From Narthecium ossifragum (taxonomy: Eukaryota; Streptophyta; Magnoliopsida; Dioscoreales; Nartheciaceae), in contig OY986967.1 in NCBI GenBank assembly GCA_963920575.1, forward strand, positions 17,898,094-17,962,093: 64,000 nt of DNA, given 5' to 3'. The position numbers and the translations under genes are program-made. The notes below the pieces were generated by a model that worked only from the letters and a program-made list of their open reading frames with translations, was not told the origin of the DNA and did not search any database. How positions within the stretch are numbered: position 1 is the stretch's first letter; each line of letters starts with the position of its first letter. Below, one piece after another: positions 44,790 to 56,579 of this stretch.

Positions 44790-47008
44790 TGTCGTGTCCA
44801 GACCCGTGAAAGCCCAACCGGGCCGGGCGACGCGAACCGGGACCTAACAAAACGCGAAAAATATTGGCGAGGGTTCCCTCTAACCTATTGGTCTCCCTAG
44901 CAATTCATCACAAACACCCTCAATTAAAAAGACATAATTAAATTACAAATCTCGAACCTCAGATTACAAAACCTAAGTGAATTTAATATAAATATCCTCA
45001 AAGAGGGGAAGATCCAAATACAACATTACTCTCGTAGGAGGCTATCTAACATAGGTAAAAGCAGTAAAGGATCACCACCTCTCAGACTCCGCCTGGCACC
45101 GCCACACCGCCGACCGACTGCCCGGTAGGGGCCACAGAAGAAGAACTGACGCCTGCACCTGCAAAACGCAGCCCGGGTAGGAGTGAGCATAAAGCTCAGT
45201 AGGGTTCTACTCTACGTCACACAGAAGGAAGAGGGAAACGCAACAGTATCACCCTCAAGTAAGAACTGGATGTATACAGGGGTCCCATAACCCCACCGAG
45301 GGTCCGTGAACGCAGGCCCAAATACTGCAGACTCTCAACAGGACACAGGACACTGTTTGGCGGGCAAGGACACCGCTGGGCAGGCACACCCCCTCCCAAG
45401 AGTCAAGAACACCGGATGCTGGCTACACCTCAGAATCCGAATCGAGGCCGACACGACCTCTATAATCATCAACCAACATGTGTATCAGTCATTTAGGCCT
45501 ATCATCAAGTTTGACTGGACACCACAATTCGAACCGGGTCCAAACTATCCAACCCCGGTCCTAGGGCTAAGTCCGAGCTTCCAGCCTCGGGACAGCGACC
45601 CACATATCGCCCACGCCCTAACCATGCAACTAATGCACAACAGAGAAATACATGCTATAAACATACACATATAAGAGAATAAGTATGCAACAGTATGTTA
45701 AGGATAGCATACAAGTTCAATCGGATCACTGCAGCGGTACTAGCAACCGCTGCCAGCCGATCCGCAGCGGGTCCCGGCATTACGACGGTACCGTGACCGT
45801 CAACCACGAACTCCTACAATGGGAAGCAACCCCGAAAACCTAGATGAACAATAAAATATAATATTATATGTTTCGAACATATAATATTATTAAAACACCA
45901 AAAGTCCTCTACTTAGGGGCTAATTGACCCCATCGATCCAATGTCCAAACGACGTCGGATTTGAGATCCACCTTAGACACCAGTAGATCAACATATCGGC
46001 ATCAATATATCCAAATCTAGAAACATCCAACGGCTAGATTAACAGAAAAATACTAATCAAAACCGCTAATCAAACTAACTTACCATTGCTTGCTGCAACG
46101 CAGCCCACCAGTAAGATATTCATAACCAATTGTAGGAAAATCAGAAAATTATAAGATCAGTTGGGTCTGAGAGTAGATTCAAAGATCTACCACTCTGATG
46201 TTCATCACAACCCAAGAACATGCACGTACTGGTCGGAAAATTCGCTGCAAACCGGCTGTTCTTCAAGAACAGCAGAAACCAGAAAATTCGATATTAAACA
46301 TGCTTAAATCCTACTAAACTCTCAACCAAAGCTTATGAAACTTAAACCATAAATTATACTAAGAAAGTGGAAGCCAACAACACAAAGAACAACAAGATTT
46401 ACCGGCTAGATCCAAAGAAAACCCCTAAACTAACTCAGTAGGAGGTAGAAACCTACCGGAAACGCTAAACCTCGGCTGATTCCCCTCAGACCAGTCACCA
46501 ACAGAGCTTTAAACCACACCAGGGATCTTCCTCACGTCGCCACGGATCCAACGAGCTTTGAAACGCACCAAACGGTGGCCGGAGGAGGGAGAACGGAGAG
46601 AAAGAATATGGGAGCAAACCGGAAAAACAGGGGAAGATCGCGGGCTATTTATAGGTTCGAGTCCGATCGATCGCTCCAGGACCAATCGATCGGACTAGGC
46701 TGGGTTAAGTCGATTCGCGTCCTTATCTGGACACGTCGGCCACACTGACCACCGACACAAGTCCGATCGATCGCTCCAAGGAGCGATCGATCGCACACGG
46801 GCCGCCAGCTGCCCCAAAAACGGGCTTCTAGCGCCCGAGCTTGGATCTTTCGATCCCAAGCCCGCCTAGGGTTCTAGCAAACACGTAAATCAAACATTGG
46901 AGTTGTGTATGCACCACGCAGGTGTGAAACAAACCAACAATGCACAATTTACCAAATTGCCCTTGTGGTCTACAACGAGCCACAGGGGTAGAGGGGCAAG
47001 TCCTCACA
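44790..47008 (-). repeat. 5' LTR of element D
   Basis: Minus strand from TGTGAGGACTTGCCCC (47008) to GACACGACA (44790). It carries the same TATA box (46645-46654), the GATCGATCG hairpins (46660-46696, about 46760-46796) and the AT hairpin (about 45855-45890) as the 3' copy. Confidence 0.92.
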
Positions 47009-47653
47009 CATATATATCATCATCTCCCCCAGTCAGAAAGCCCAATGCGTAACAGGTAGAAGAAACCAGAACAGGGAATTAGAAGGGGGGATCACAAACA
47101 TATGACAACATCAACCAAAACATCGAAGCATCAAAATTAGAATGGAACGCAAGCCAAAAAACAAGAACATAGAATCATATACATATGACAACAAATATCA
47201 TCATCTCCCCCACCCACATATATATCATCATCTCCCCCAGTCAAATAACCACAAATAGAAATCCTGCAATTGAAATTCAAAGCATAACAGGTAGAATGGA
47301 ACCAGAACATGGGATCGGACATATATATCATCATCTCACCCAATCAAAAAGCCCAATGCGTAACAAGTAGAAGAAATCTGAACAGGGGATCAGACAAAGC
47401 ACAATAGGTAGAATGGAACGCAAGCAAAAAAACAAGAGCAGGGGATCAGAACAAGAATGGAACGCAAGCCCACATCAACCAAAAGCATCGAAGCACAACA
47501 GGTAGAAGAAACCAAAGAATAGGGCATCATATTCACATCCAACGCAAAGCATAGCATGCATATTATACCAGAGAACAGGGGGTCGGAATGGGGATCAGAT
47601 AGGAGGGGATTTTTCATCAAGAAAACAAAACCAATAGGAGGGGACAGAAATCT
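47009..47653. repeat. Harbinger upstream flank, right part, with tandem repeats
   Basis: No gene. Three or more diverged copies of a block with CATATATATCATCATCTCCC and GCCCAATGCGTAACA at 47009-47060, 47200-47250 and 47320-47370, partly shared with 13866-14076. Consistent with sequence upstream of the Harbinger transposase. Confidence 0.6.
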
Positions 47654-47962
47654 ATGCATAAAGGCCAGTCATCAGATACATATACAGTTTACTACCATTC
47701 AAAATTATCAAAAAATGCTCCAAGTTACTATACCGGTCATTTTGGATCCAACAGACTGACGGTGTGACATGGGGTGACTATAAACAAGTCACGTGACCTT
47801 CACGTGACCACCGGCACCACGAGCGTCAGCACCTCCACCACCTTCTCGGCATCCTCCCTCTCGCTTGCCGCCGACCTCTCTGGCACCACTGGATCGCCGG
47901 CCTCTCTGGCACCACTGGATCGCCAAGAAGCCCATGATGCATTGAACCCAGCGATATCGAAG

Positions 47963-48055
47963 ATGGGTAGGGTTGGAGAGTGGAAGAATCATTTGAGCTC
48001 GGAGATGGCTCGGAAGTTGGACAGCATAACGCAGCAGAAGCTGCTTGGTTCCGGC
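47963..48055 (+). pseudogene. Captured fragment resembling a sulfotransferase C-terminus
   Basis: Within an open frame (47774-48160) the residues RVGEWKNHLSSEMARKLDSI followed by TQQKLLGSG match the C-terminal pattern of plant cytosolic sulfotransferases (VGDWKN-x-(L/F)-(S/T)-x-EM, then KL-x-GSG). That part of the enzyme helps hold the sulfate donor PAPS. The remainder of the frame shows no such similarity. Too short to act as an enzyme; it marks the source of the captured DNA. Identified by pattern only. Confidence 0.6.
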
Positions 48056-48159
48056 GCGTTCGATAGCAACTCCGGCGAACCAAGCTATGTTGGAGCATCT
48101 GCACGTGATCAGGTTCCTCCAATGGCACCTGCAACTGATGGAGTAGTTGCACTCAAATG

Positions 48160-48540
48160 ATAGGGTCACAAAGGGGAGGGAAAGAGGAGAGAAACATAGG
48201 AAGAGGGAGGAGAGAGAGAAACAGAGGAAGAGGGAGGAGAGAAAGAGAGGGGAGGAGGGAAAGAAAGAGAAGGAAGGAGAGAGTAGGAAGAAGGAGCCGG
48301 AGGGAAGAAACAGAGGAAGATGGAGGGGAGAGAGAAACTGAGGAAGAGGGAGGAGAGAAAGAGAGGGGAGAAGGGAAAGAAAGAGAAGGAAGGAGAGAGC
48401 AGGGAGGAAGGAGCCGGAGCGCCGGAGGGGAGAAACAGAGGAAGAGGGAGGAGAGAAAGAGAGGGGAGGAGGGAAAGAAAGAGAATGAAGGAGAGAGCAG
48501 GGAGGAAGGAGCCGAAGCCGGAGGGGAGGGGAGGAGGACC
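48160..48540. repeat. Purine-rich minisatellite in the Pack-MULE
   Basis: About three imperfect units, roughly 100-120 bp, each with GAAACAGAGGAAGAGGGAGG, AGGGAAAGAAAGAGAAGGA and AAGGAGCCGGAG (48290, 48411, 48512). It gives long open frames on both strands, none of them credible genes. Confidence 0.85.
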
Positions 48541-49158
48541 AACGCGCACCAACCATATCACCAACTGAGCTGGATTTATAGCAACAACAATGTCAACAAG
48601 CTCTCGCCGTGCTCGAGCGTCGGGGAGCTAAACGAGCACCTCACTACCCAACGATAGCTCACACTCTATCATGGCTACCGTCCCATCATTGTACAGCACT
48701 CAACACCTCTACCACCACCCAGCGTGTCAGCGACAGCCTTGCTTTAGAAGGCGACGTAGATTAGCGGTCCACCGGACCATCCTTCCTGGTCGGCTTTGAT
48801 GCGAGTATTAGCCATGAATCCCGAGTTCATCAAGACAGCAGCATGACAGCCACCGCCGCCGCCGCCGGTGCCGTAGATCCCCTCTCTGTCGACAGACGTG
48901 ACGGATGCTCTCTCTCTCCCTCCCGTATCTCTCTCTCACTTCCCACGTCAACAAACCAGTCAAAATTGACGAAAACCATTCAAAATTGAATACAGTGACT
49001 GGTTTGCCATTAAAATGTAGTAGCATCATCATATGATGGGTTTATACTGCACTATTATGTAACTTGGAGCATTTTTTGATAATTTTGAAACTATGTGGTA
49101 CTAAACTGCAAAACTCAGAAACTACGGGGTATCGAATTGCTTTTTGGCCATGCATAAA

Positions 49159-49868
49159 TAAGGAGCTCTCGTTACATGGAGAGCGGAAAATTATAATTAG
49201 ATGGGGATCAGGTTGTAGAAAGGACCATTAGGTGGTGAGCTCCTCAGATCTTCACAGCTCCTGGAGCACCGGCGCCGGTGAGGAAGAAGGGCACAGAGGA
49301 ACGGATGATCGCAACCCAGGGAGATCCAAGTATATCCCGTCCCATGGGCTCTTGTACGGCTGAAGTCCCGTGGCCTCTTAACATCGCCATTGAGGAAGAA
49401 GGGTGACCGCTTGAGGTTGGAGGAGAGGAAGAAACCCATGGAGAAGGCCTCTTAATTGCTTAATAGCTCCTCAGATCTCGTGGTCTCTTGACGGTCGTCG
49501 GAACGAGAGAAGCAGGGGAGGAACAAACCCTAGATATGGTCTTCAAGGATGGAGGAGGAAACCATCGTCAGATAGATCGATGGAAGGAGAGAAAGATCGC
49601 GAGAGGAAGCCATGGCGGCTAGTAGTGAGGAAGATCACAAGAGGAAGACGAGAAGAAGAGATCGTGAGAGGCTAGGGTCTTACGTGTAGGATGGAAAAGC
49701 TATTCATGGCTGGAAATTGTTTCTGACCAACATTTGGCTGGAATGGGAGGTTTTGGAATGGGCCTGGAATGGAATGGAGGCAATTCCAGTGAAACAAATA
49801 GCATGGTGACTGGAATGCCATTCCATTTCAGGCATTCCAGCCTCCATTCAAGTGAAAAAAACACCCCC
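49159..49868. other. Probable terminal region of the Harbinger element
   Basis: No gene recognised (short incidental ORFs). The end at 49868 reads AAAAACACCCCC followed by TTA. Inverted, this is TAA-GGGGGTGTTTTTTTCAC, like Harbinger/Tourist termini (GGG-rich start, 3-bp TWA duplication). 49740-49850 is rich in GGAATGG/CCATTCC and partly palindromic. The matching left end would lie outside the window, so this is a candidate only. Confidence 0.4.
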
Positions 49869-49871
49869 TTA

Positions 49872-52209
49872 GCAGTAAGACTTGATACAAATTTATCTAA
49901 AGTAACGGCTATAATGCAAAGCTGTTGTAAAGTACATCAAGAATGCAGTTATTAGAAACTAGCAAATATCAACGAATGTTGTGTCTTAAAGACAAAAGAA
50001 CATATATAATGGAGTTCTTGGGTACCCCTACCATGCATAATCTGAAACCGAATAGGAAAACGGGTTTAACTTATGGGCCAGGCTAAATACACTGCACAAA
50101 GTGCTAAGTACACCACACCATTTTTTTGTTCGGTTTTTAAAAATCAAACACTATGTTATATGGTTCGATCAGTAACAACTTCATCTTCCCTAATCAAACA
50201 GTAGAGAAAACCTAGGGTTTCGTCGCCGCCACCGCTCAAGCTACCGCCCAGCCCAAAATCTGGCCATAGCCCAAGGAAATCGACGCTCACCCAGGACTCC
50301 CGACGCCGGAGAAGGATCGATGAGAGTACGATGGCGAAGGTCCAAGAGAGAGGGAAAGAGACAATGGGAGATGGAAGACCCTTGAACGCCATCGCACCCC
50401 ACCGTTGGCCGCCCTTCGTCGTCGGTGTGGCCAGAGAAGAAGCCTCCGTAGACGATGGGTGTCAGTCGGCCACGGGAGACCACCATGGGGGTTGGCGGTT
50501 AGCCGACTCTACTTCTCTAACCCTTTTCTCTTTTATTTATTATTATTATTATGTATGATGTGATGCTTTTAAAATCCCAAAAAATAAAAGAAAACATATA
50601 TAATTCTGAAAAAAATTAAACCCTCACCCTATTGATTAACATAATGCGGAAACTAATTAATAGGCACAGCAAAGATCAAAGGGTAAGGATCGAACACAAG
50701 AATATTGGGTTCTAAATCCATATATGACCGCTCTTGATGCCACATGTAAAATTAAATTTCAGGATCTCACATATGAATATTAAAATACCACAATTAGTTG
50801 AAATAAATCAGACATGTCGGACGGCTCTCGATGGGATAAGCCAGAAATAATATAAAGAGTGGAGAGGAGAACCAACCTATTTAAAGACATTCAATGAATC
50901 CTCCCATCAAGGGCAAACAAAAAACTAAAATTAGACCTACACTTGATCCTCTCAATCACATCATAAACAAACGAGGTGTCTTCAAGCTCATTAATATAAT
51001 CACTTCACAATAGTGGGTTTAACGAACTTATCTCATTGGATTCTGTATTCATTGTAGTTTTAATAACGCGAAAAAAATCTAGAGCCCCGTATCATGCACT
51101 CTCTTTGTCCAGAATTTCATCCACTTTGCAAGTAACACCGGTCATGATTCTTTTTGGTTAATAATCTCAAATCACCTTAAAAAGATAATAATACATTATT
51201 TTGTTTTTCTTTTTTCCGGTCTTTGCTCTCTCCTCTGTCCTCTGGCGAGAGAAACCACCGTTCTCCACCGGCCACCCCGAGCTCCTCCTCCCCTCAGCCG
51301 GCGCTGCCACCACCTTCAAACCCACTGACCTCGGCCCCTCCGATCACCCCGATGTCGAATCTTCCTTCCTCCACGCCCAACCCTCCAGCACAAGCTCGAA
51401 GACCTCTACGTCCCGGCGAGCCGCAAACTCCGGCTGGCAGGGGACGTCGTTGCTTAATCTGTACGAGATTGAGCCGATCACGAGGCACCTCGAGCGGCTA
51501 GTCCTCAATCGTACGAGAGCTCCGACGCCGCCCCGACCCGAGCACCCCGAGCTCGATCGCAGCCAACCCCACCCCCCTACCTCCTTGCCCCCAATATCTT
51601 CCAGATCCAGCGCCCCGTGCGCTTCCACCCTTCCCGACGACGGCCGACGACGCCTCAATGCCGCCCGGTCTCCCTCCTCGCTGAACTCCACCCCGAGTGC
51701 TTCTTCCCTCTCAGATCCGGCACCGCGTCCATCGGAATCCACTGCCCCGCAGCCTCCCAGATCCGTCCGACCCAAGATCCGCCGCCACGCCGGCCGTGTC
51801 CTTGCTCGCTGTCATCTTCGGTCTTCCACACGAGCTCCTCTCACCTGAGCTGGTTCAACCAGGCTCAGCCACTTGGGCTCGATCTCACCCATCTGATCTG
51901 ATCAGATTTAATCTAGATCTAATCCAATCCACCAGCAATCCAATTTTGATCAAAACACGATTTACTCGCCTAAATTGTACACAAAATTTAAAAAATTGAC
52001 AATCTAAATTTGAAAAATTGGCGACCTAAAATTGAACTCATTTAGCCGTCGAACCAATTTTATCTTTCCCCTTTATTTTATCTTTCCTCTTTTTACACCT
52101 CAAATCCTTTGCCCCTACTGCCGTTCTAGCAAATTAAACACCGGGGATCAATTCTTCGGACCCCTACGAACCCTCGTATGTCAGTCTTGACCTCTGACGA
52201 GTTCATTTG
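49872..52209. other. Intergenic, no recognised gene
   Basis: 50156-50560 has GC-rich 5'-UTR-like text with short ORFs. 51201-51848 (plus) is a Ser/Pro-rich frame of 215 codons with an overlapping minus-strand frame, both explained by GC-rich composition. Near 50725 a sequence like an inverted, decayed tRNA-Met primer site (CTCTTGATGCCACATG) hints at an old copia-type remnant. Confidence 0.5.
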
Positions 52210-52440
52210 GTTGTAGATCCAATTTTTATCTTTCATACATGTTTGTCTTTCCTCCATTTTTATCTTTTGAACTCTATTTTTTATCTTTTTATCCCCATTT
52301 TTATCTTTTTTATCCCATTTATATCTTTATAATCGTATTTTTATCTTTTTAACTTCATTTTTATCTTTTTAAATGTATTTTTATCTTTCCTATATTTTTA
52401 TTTTTTTTACCAGGATTTTTATCTTTTTAACTCCCCAAAT
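52210..52440. repeat. TTTTTATCTTTT minisatellite
   Basis: About ten imperfect units of 18-24 bp around TTTTTATCTTTTTAACTCCA. Simple tandem repeat, no coding. Confidence 0.8.
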
Positions 52441-54670
52441 CATAACTTAATGTTCAGTTGGTTAATATTCTCAATCAACAGTTCCTTCAATTACCTCCAC
52501 TTTTCTTTCGTAATTTTCTCTATCTTTTTCCATATTTTTCTACCCATTTTCCAATTTTTCCTTAATGTTTTCCTCTATTTTCCGACCCTTTTCCTATTCT
52601 CTCTCTCCTTTTCCTTGTTGACTCACTCACAACTGACCTGTTGCTCGCCCCCGCAACTAACCGACGGAGCCATAATTTCATCACCCCAGCCCACCTCGAA
52701 TTTTATCGGCTAGCCGAGGTGGATCACCTTTAATTTTTTCACTTTCCCATATTTTTTCAAATTTTCACACCTTTTCCATTAATTTTCTCTCTTCCTTAGA
52801 CCGGCTCGCCATTGGCTCAATTTGGTGTCACGAATTGAGTCAAGATCTCATATTAACGCATTCACTTCGCAAATTTTTTTTACATATTTTTCTCAATTTT
52901 TACTAATTTTTTTGGACTTTTTATTTCTAATTTTTCTGATTTTTCCATTGATTTTCTCTCTCTTACTTGGATCGGCTCAGCTGGGCTCACCTGCAAGCCA
53001 ATACTTCATTGTCTCGCCTCGGTCGACTTGACGCACCTCAATCCCAAGCCGCGACCACCCTTCGTCATTGAGGGTGCACGCTCCGACCTCCCCCGTTCAT
53101 CCAAACCACCACCAAACTCACCCCCTTCATCTTGGTCGTTATTCGGCCTCCTTCTCCCACAAAACTGCCTACATCTACTCCGGCAACCCGCCTACCAAGT
53201 ATCCCGCCATCGTTGACCTCCCTTCCGACCTCCGCTCACCACCAAACCAGCTCTAACCACCACCAAAATCATCCCCGACATCATCCCCATCCTTCATCAA
53301 CCTCTATCGCCCTCAAAACCACATCGATCGGCATCTTCCAACTCCGGCGTCGCCAACCTAGATCCCGTCGCCTCCATCGTTTGACGGGAGATCTGACCGG
53401 GTGGATCGCCTCTTGAGGCCTCCATAAACTCTCATGCATTGGTTCTACGCTCTAAAGAGCCCTCCTCGTCTGTGATCAAGCTCCGACGAACCTCAGCCGC
53501 CGGATCTATCATTTCTTATTTACAACCCAAATTAGTCTTTTGATATATTCACGGGGTTTGTCATCTAGCATTAACAACTAATTAAAAGAATTAACAGATG
53601 GGGTTATAAGGTTAAAAACATATAAAATTGGGTTTTTACCAAAAACATTTTTTAAACTAGTGTTATTACCAATTATTCATTTAATAAAATAAAATCAACT
53701 AACAATTAATAAAAACCCAATAAAGAAAATTCAAACATTATAATGACCGAATTGACAAAAAAAGAAAAACCACCAGCATCTAATTCTTACAAATCAAATT
53801 TGACTTTATGTCAATTTTGTATTTATGCAGTATTTCAATGGCAAACACCATAAGTTAAATTATATTGATAATAAACCCACCCTAGACTATTAATTTAAAT
53901 TTTTAGGTTAAGTAATTAGAGTCAACATGATATTAGAACAGGGATCATGAACTCGAGCCATGTCTCATGCATTCCATTACTGTTTTTTTTTAAATATTCA
54001 CGTTTGAGATCTATGATTATTCGAGCTCACATATAAAATAATCTATTAGATTATATTAATATTAACTTAAAATTATCTATTAGGTTAATCTCCTCGGTGA
54101 GTGGTGAGAGTCAACGGTCAACACATGTTTTCAATTCCACTCTTGCAAGTGGGAATCTAGTCAGCAGCAGCCAACGCTCGCTGACCCATTAATTATGATC
54201 CGATTAAATGCAAAGATCGAAATTAAAGCCATGATCATATCTCATAATAATCTCACACTGCAAACCAACATTAATGCAAAACACAGCTGATGACAAACGT
54301 ACGTATCTTAGATATTTCCATCATTCATAAACCCATCAAGTCACAGACATTCACTTCACATCATGATACGAAACCTTCTGTTGATCACACTCAATAATGG
54401 AGACTCCTTACCTAAAAAAAGCTGGGGATCCAAAGCCCCCGGGACTAAATTTATCCGGCCCCCAAGAATGCCATCACATCTAATCTAGAGTTCATGTATG
54501 CATGTTAGTAGTCACAGTAGTTAAGTACGTAGTACTGTTGCACTTCCACCACCCACGGAATGAATGAGGACAAGACCATTGCCACTAGTAGCAACACAAC
54601 AATGAGCCCTCAGAGGGACGACGTACACGGGAGCAAATGCTTGCACTGCCATGGCCACATGCAAGCCCTT
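52441..54670. other. Intergenic, no recognised gene
   Basis: T-rich then C-rich low-complexity sequence with incidental ORFs (52450-53416). AT-rich from 53520. A decayed primer-site-like GTCAACATGATATTAGAAC at 53923 resembles those at 55890, 57002 and 59499. Confidence 0.5.
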
Positions 54671-54894
54671 GTCCGTGTGTACGTCTCCCTTCCTAGAAAG
54701 GAGCTAAAAGGTAGGTAGATTCACGAGCAAAACTCCAAACGAAGTTTGAATATGAGAGAGAGAAAGAGTAGAGTTCATAAAATTCCGATGGGAGGTAATA
54801 ATTGAAGTTTGTTAAGCAGGTAATTTGATTAAGGGTTTAGGGTTTAGGTTTAGGGTCCGTGTGTACGTCCCCCTTCCTAAACCCTAATTTGATT
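54671..54894. repeat. Interstitial telomere repeat in a templated repair scar
   Basis: TAATTTGATT at 54821-54830 and 54885-54894 flanks 54 inserted bases: AAGGGTTTAGGGTTTAGG plus more TTTAGGG text, then a copy (54855-54879) of the 25 bp at 54671-54695 with one change, then AACCC. Confidence 0.75.
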
Positions 54895-56579
54895 CTTGTG
54901 ATTCATAACATTAATGACCTCATTGTCATATGACAAGGTAACCACACACACTCTCCTCCTCTCTACTCTCTTTTACAATAACTTCACACTAAACCCTTTG
55001 CCTCTCTTGACTATTCCGCCTCTCCACATAAGCTCCACGTAAAATAACCTCCTTTCACATAGACTTCATGTAGAATAATAAAATGATTAATTTATAACCA
55101 TCATGCTATATATAAGAGATGATGTGCACACATCACGTTTATTTAAGAGTGGTATTTAGTTGAAGTAAAGTAAAAGGCTAAAGTGAAGATTTTTATTCTA
55201 ACGGGCCAAATTCGACTAGCTTTGGCCTATTTGATTCGTCGAAATAGTGGACCAAATTAAGCTGAATATAGTCACTCTGGTAACAGACTTCACATCGAAC
55301 TTTTACTCTACTCAACCAAATTGTACAAAGGCGTATTTGCTTCATGGGATTATAGATGGGATAGGACTAGTAATCCGTAAAGACCAACCTGAGTTTGGTG
55401 TATTTTTAAAGATGTGAGAAATAATCTCATCGGATATGTAGCCCCATGCATGAGATAAGATCAATTGGATTAAATAATAAAAAAAGTTTAGATATTTGAT
55501 TAAATCTTCTTCCACCCTATCCTATGTCTTATTAAATATTAGAGAAGAGTTTAACCTTTGACACCATCTCTCATAATAATATATCCTGAAAATAATCTCT
55601 CTGGAGATTATATTCATCCATATCTTATCCCGCGAAACAAACAAGAGATGTAGTAATGTTGATTAGCCACATCAGCCAAATAACCCATTATATTAGATTA
55701 TACGTACTTGAATAGACTCATATTAATAAAAAAACAAAAAATTTGTAGGGTAACATTGGTTGATGTGGCTCACAACATCACTATCTAGTTGCTTGTAGCA
55801 TATGTCCACTCACGTAGAATTTCTACCGGTGTAAAGATAAACTTGCTCTCACCTACGAGTTTAAATTTTTTGAATATGTTTAAAGTCAACATGGTATTAG
55901 AGCAAAAATCAAGATGGTGAAGCAAGCTGCCAAGGTCTATTTGATGAATGAGCAAGAGGGAAAAAGAAAGTGTTGGTTGAGTCTGATTCAAAAACAACCG
56001 TGAACTACCTTAAGGTAAGGAGGCATGGCCTCCACTTTGACGAAAGAGTTGCACTGTGTTTGGGCAATGTTGTGCCAATTTGAGGGAGTCTTGTTTTCTT
56101 TTATCCCCAAAGATTGTAACTTATAGCCGATCAGCTCTCAACGCAGGCGCTTCATCTACTTGTGGGTAGAGTTTTGTCAACTGGGGACGAGATGTCATCA
56201 CCTGAAGGCGCATGAGTAGTATAGTTCTGTAGTATCAAGCTCTGGCTCAACTAAAGGGGAAAAGTGGTATAAGTGAAGAGATCCTGAATTCGAATATACT
56301 TCATGCAATTTGTTCGGTAAACTAAATATAAATAAAAGTCTGTGTATATGTCTACAACATATGAGGTCTCATTTTATGGAGTAAGGGTTCGGCCTATGTG
56401 ATTGAGGTTGGATTTTTAGTGGTACCCTAAATCCACCCGGTGGAGGTCTTGTGTGTAATGCACGACCACATGTGCATAAATTACTACTCTTACACACATT
56501 TTGTGAGAATTCATGATCATTTAAGCCCACACATGATGTGCTATATTAGTCATATTAATAAAAAACTAACCCCTTAACC
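54895..56579. other. Intergenic, no recognised gene
   Basis: AT-rich with no convincing ORF. It contains the primer-site-like GTCAACATGGTATTAGAGC at 55886, suggesting old retrotransposon debris. Confidence 0.5.

Larger units (their letters stand above)
14082..47008 (-). mobile_element. Element D: Tekay/Del-type chromovirus split by nested elements
   Basis: The LTRs at 14082-16301 and 44790-47008 (about 2.22 kb each) are flanked by CATAT at 14077-14081 and 47009-47013. On the minus strand the order is primer site, gag with zinc knuckle, protease, RT | insertion of B | RNase H, integrase, chromodomain. This is the gene order of Ty3/Gypsy chromoviruses, and the C-terminal [16 protein letters not shown] chromodomain plus long LTRs point to the Tekay/Del clade. 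Without B and C the element is about 9.3 kb. Several frameshifts and stops make it inactive. It is inserted in the flank of the Harbinger transposase. Confidence 0.9.
47663..49149. mobile_element. Pack-MULE, 9-bp TSD ATGCATAAA
   Basis: Termini read GGCCA...GATAC...CAGTTTA-TACC on both ends (right end inverted), including a perfect 29-bp inverted repeat at 47700-47728 and 49059-49087. The outermost parts are less alike owing to small deletions. ATGCATAAA occurs at 47654-47662 and 49150-49158, a perfect 9-bp target duplication as made by Mutator-like elements. There is no transposase; the interior holds a captured gene fragment (47963-48055) and a purine-rich minisatellite. Total 1487 bp. Confidence 0.88.

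Noticed and set aside
47789..48657. Long open frames on both strands (up to 255 codons)
   Set aside because: They are read from the purine-rich minisatellite; composition alone keeps them open and no domain is visible beyond the short sulfotransferase-like part.
49720..49868. A complete MITE
   Set aside because: Only the right end looks like a transposon end; the left side lacks the matching inverted GGGGGTGTTT, so I treat it as a candidate end of the larger Harbinger.
51201..53416. Ser/Pro-rich frames as genes
   Set aside because: Overlapping open frames on both strands in GC- or C-rich low-complexity sequence, no domain, no start context or splice pattern.
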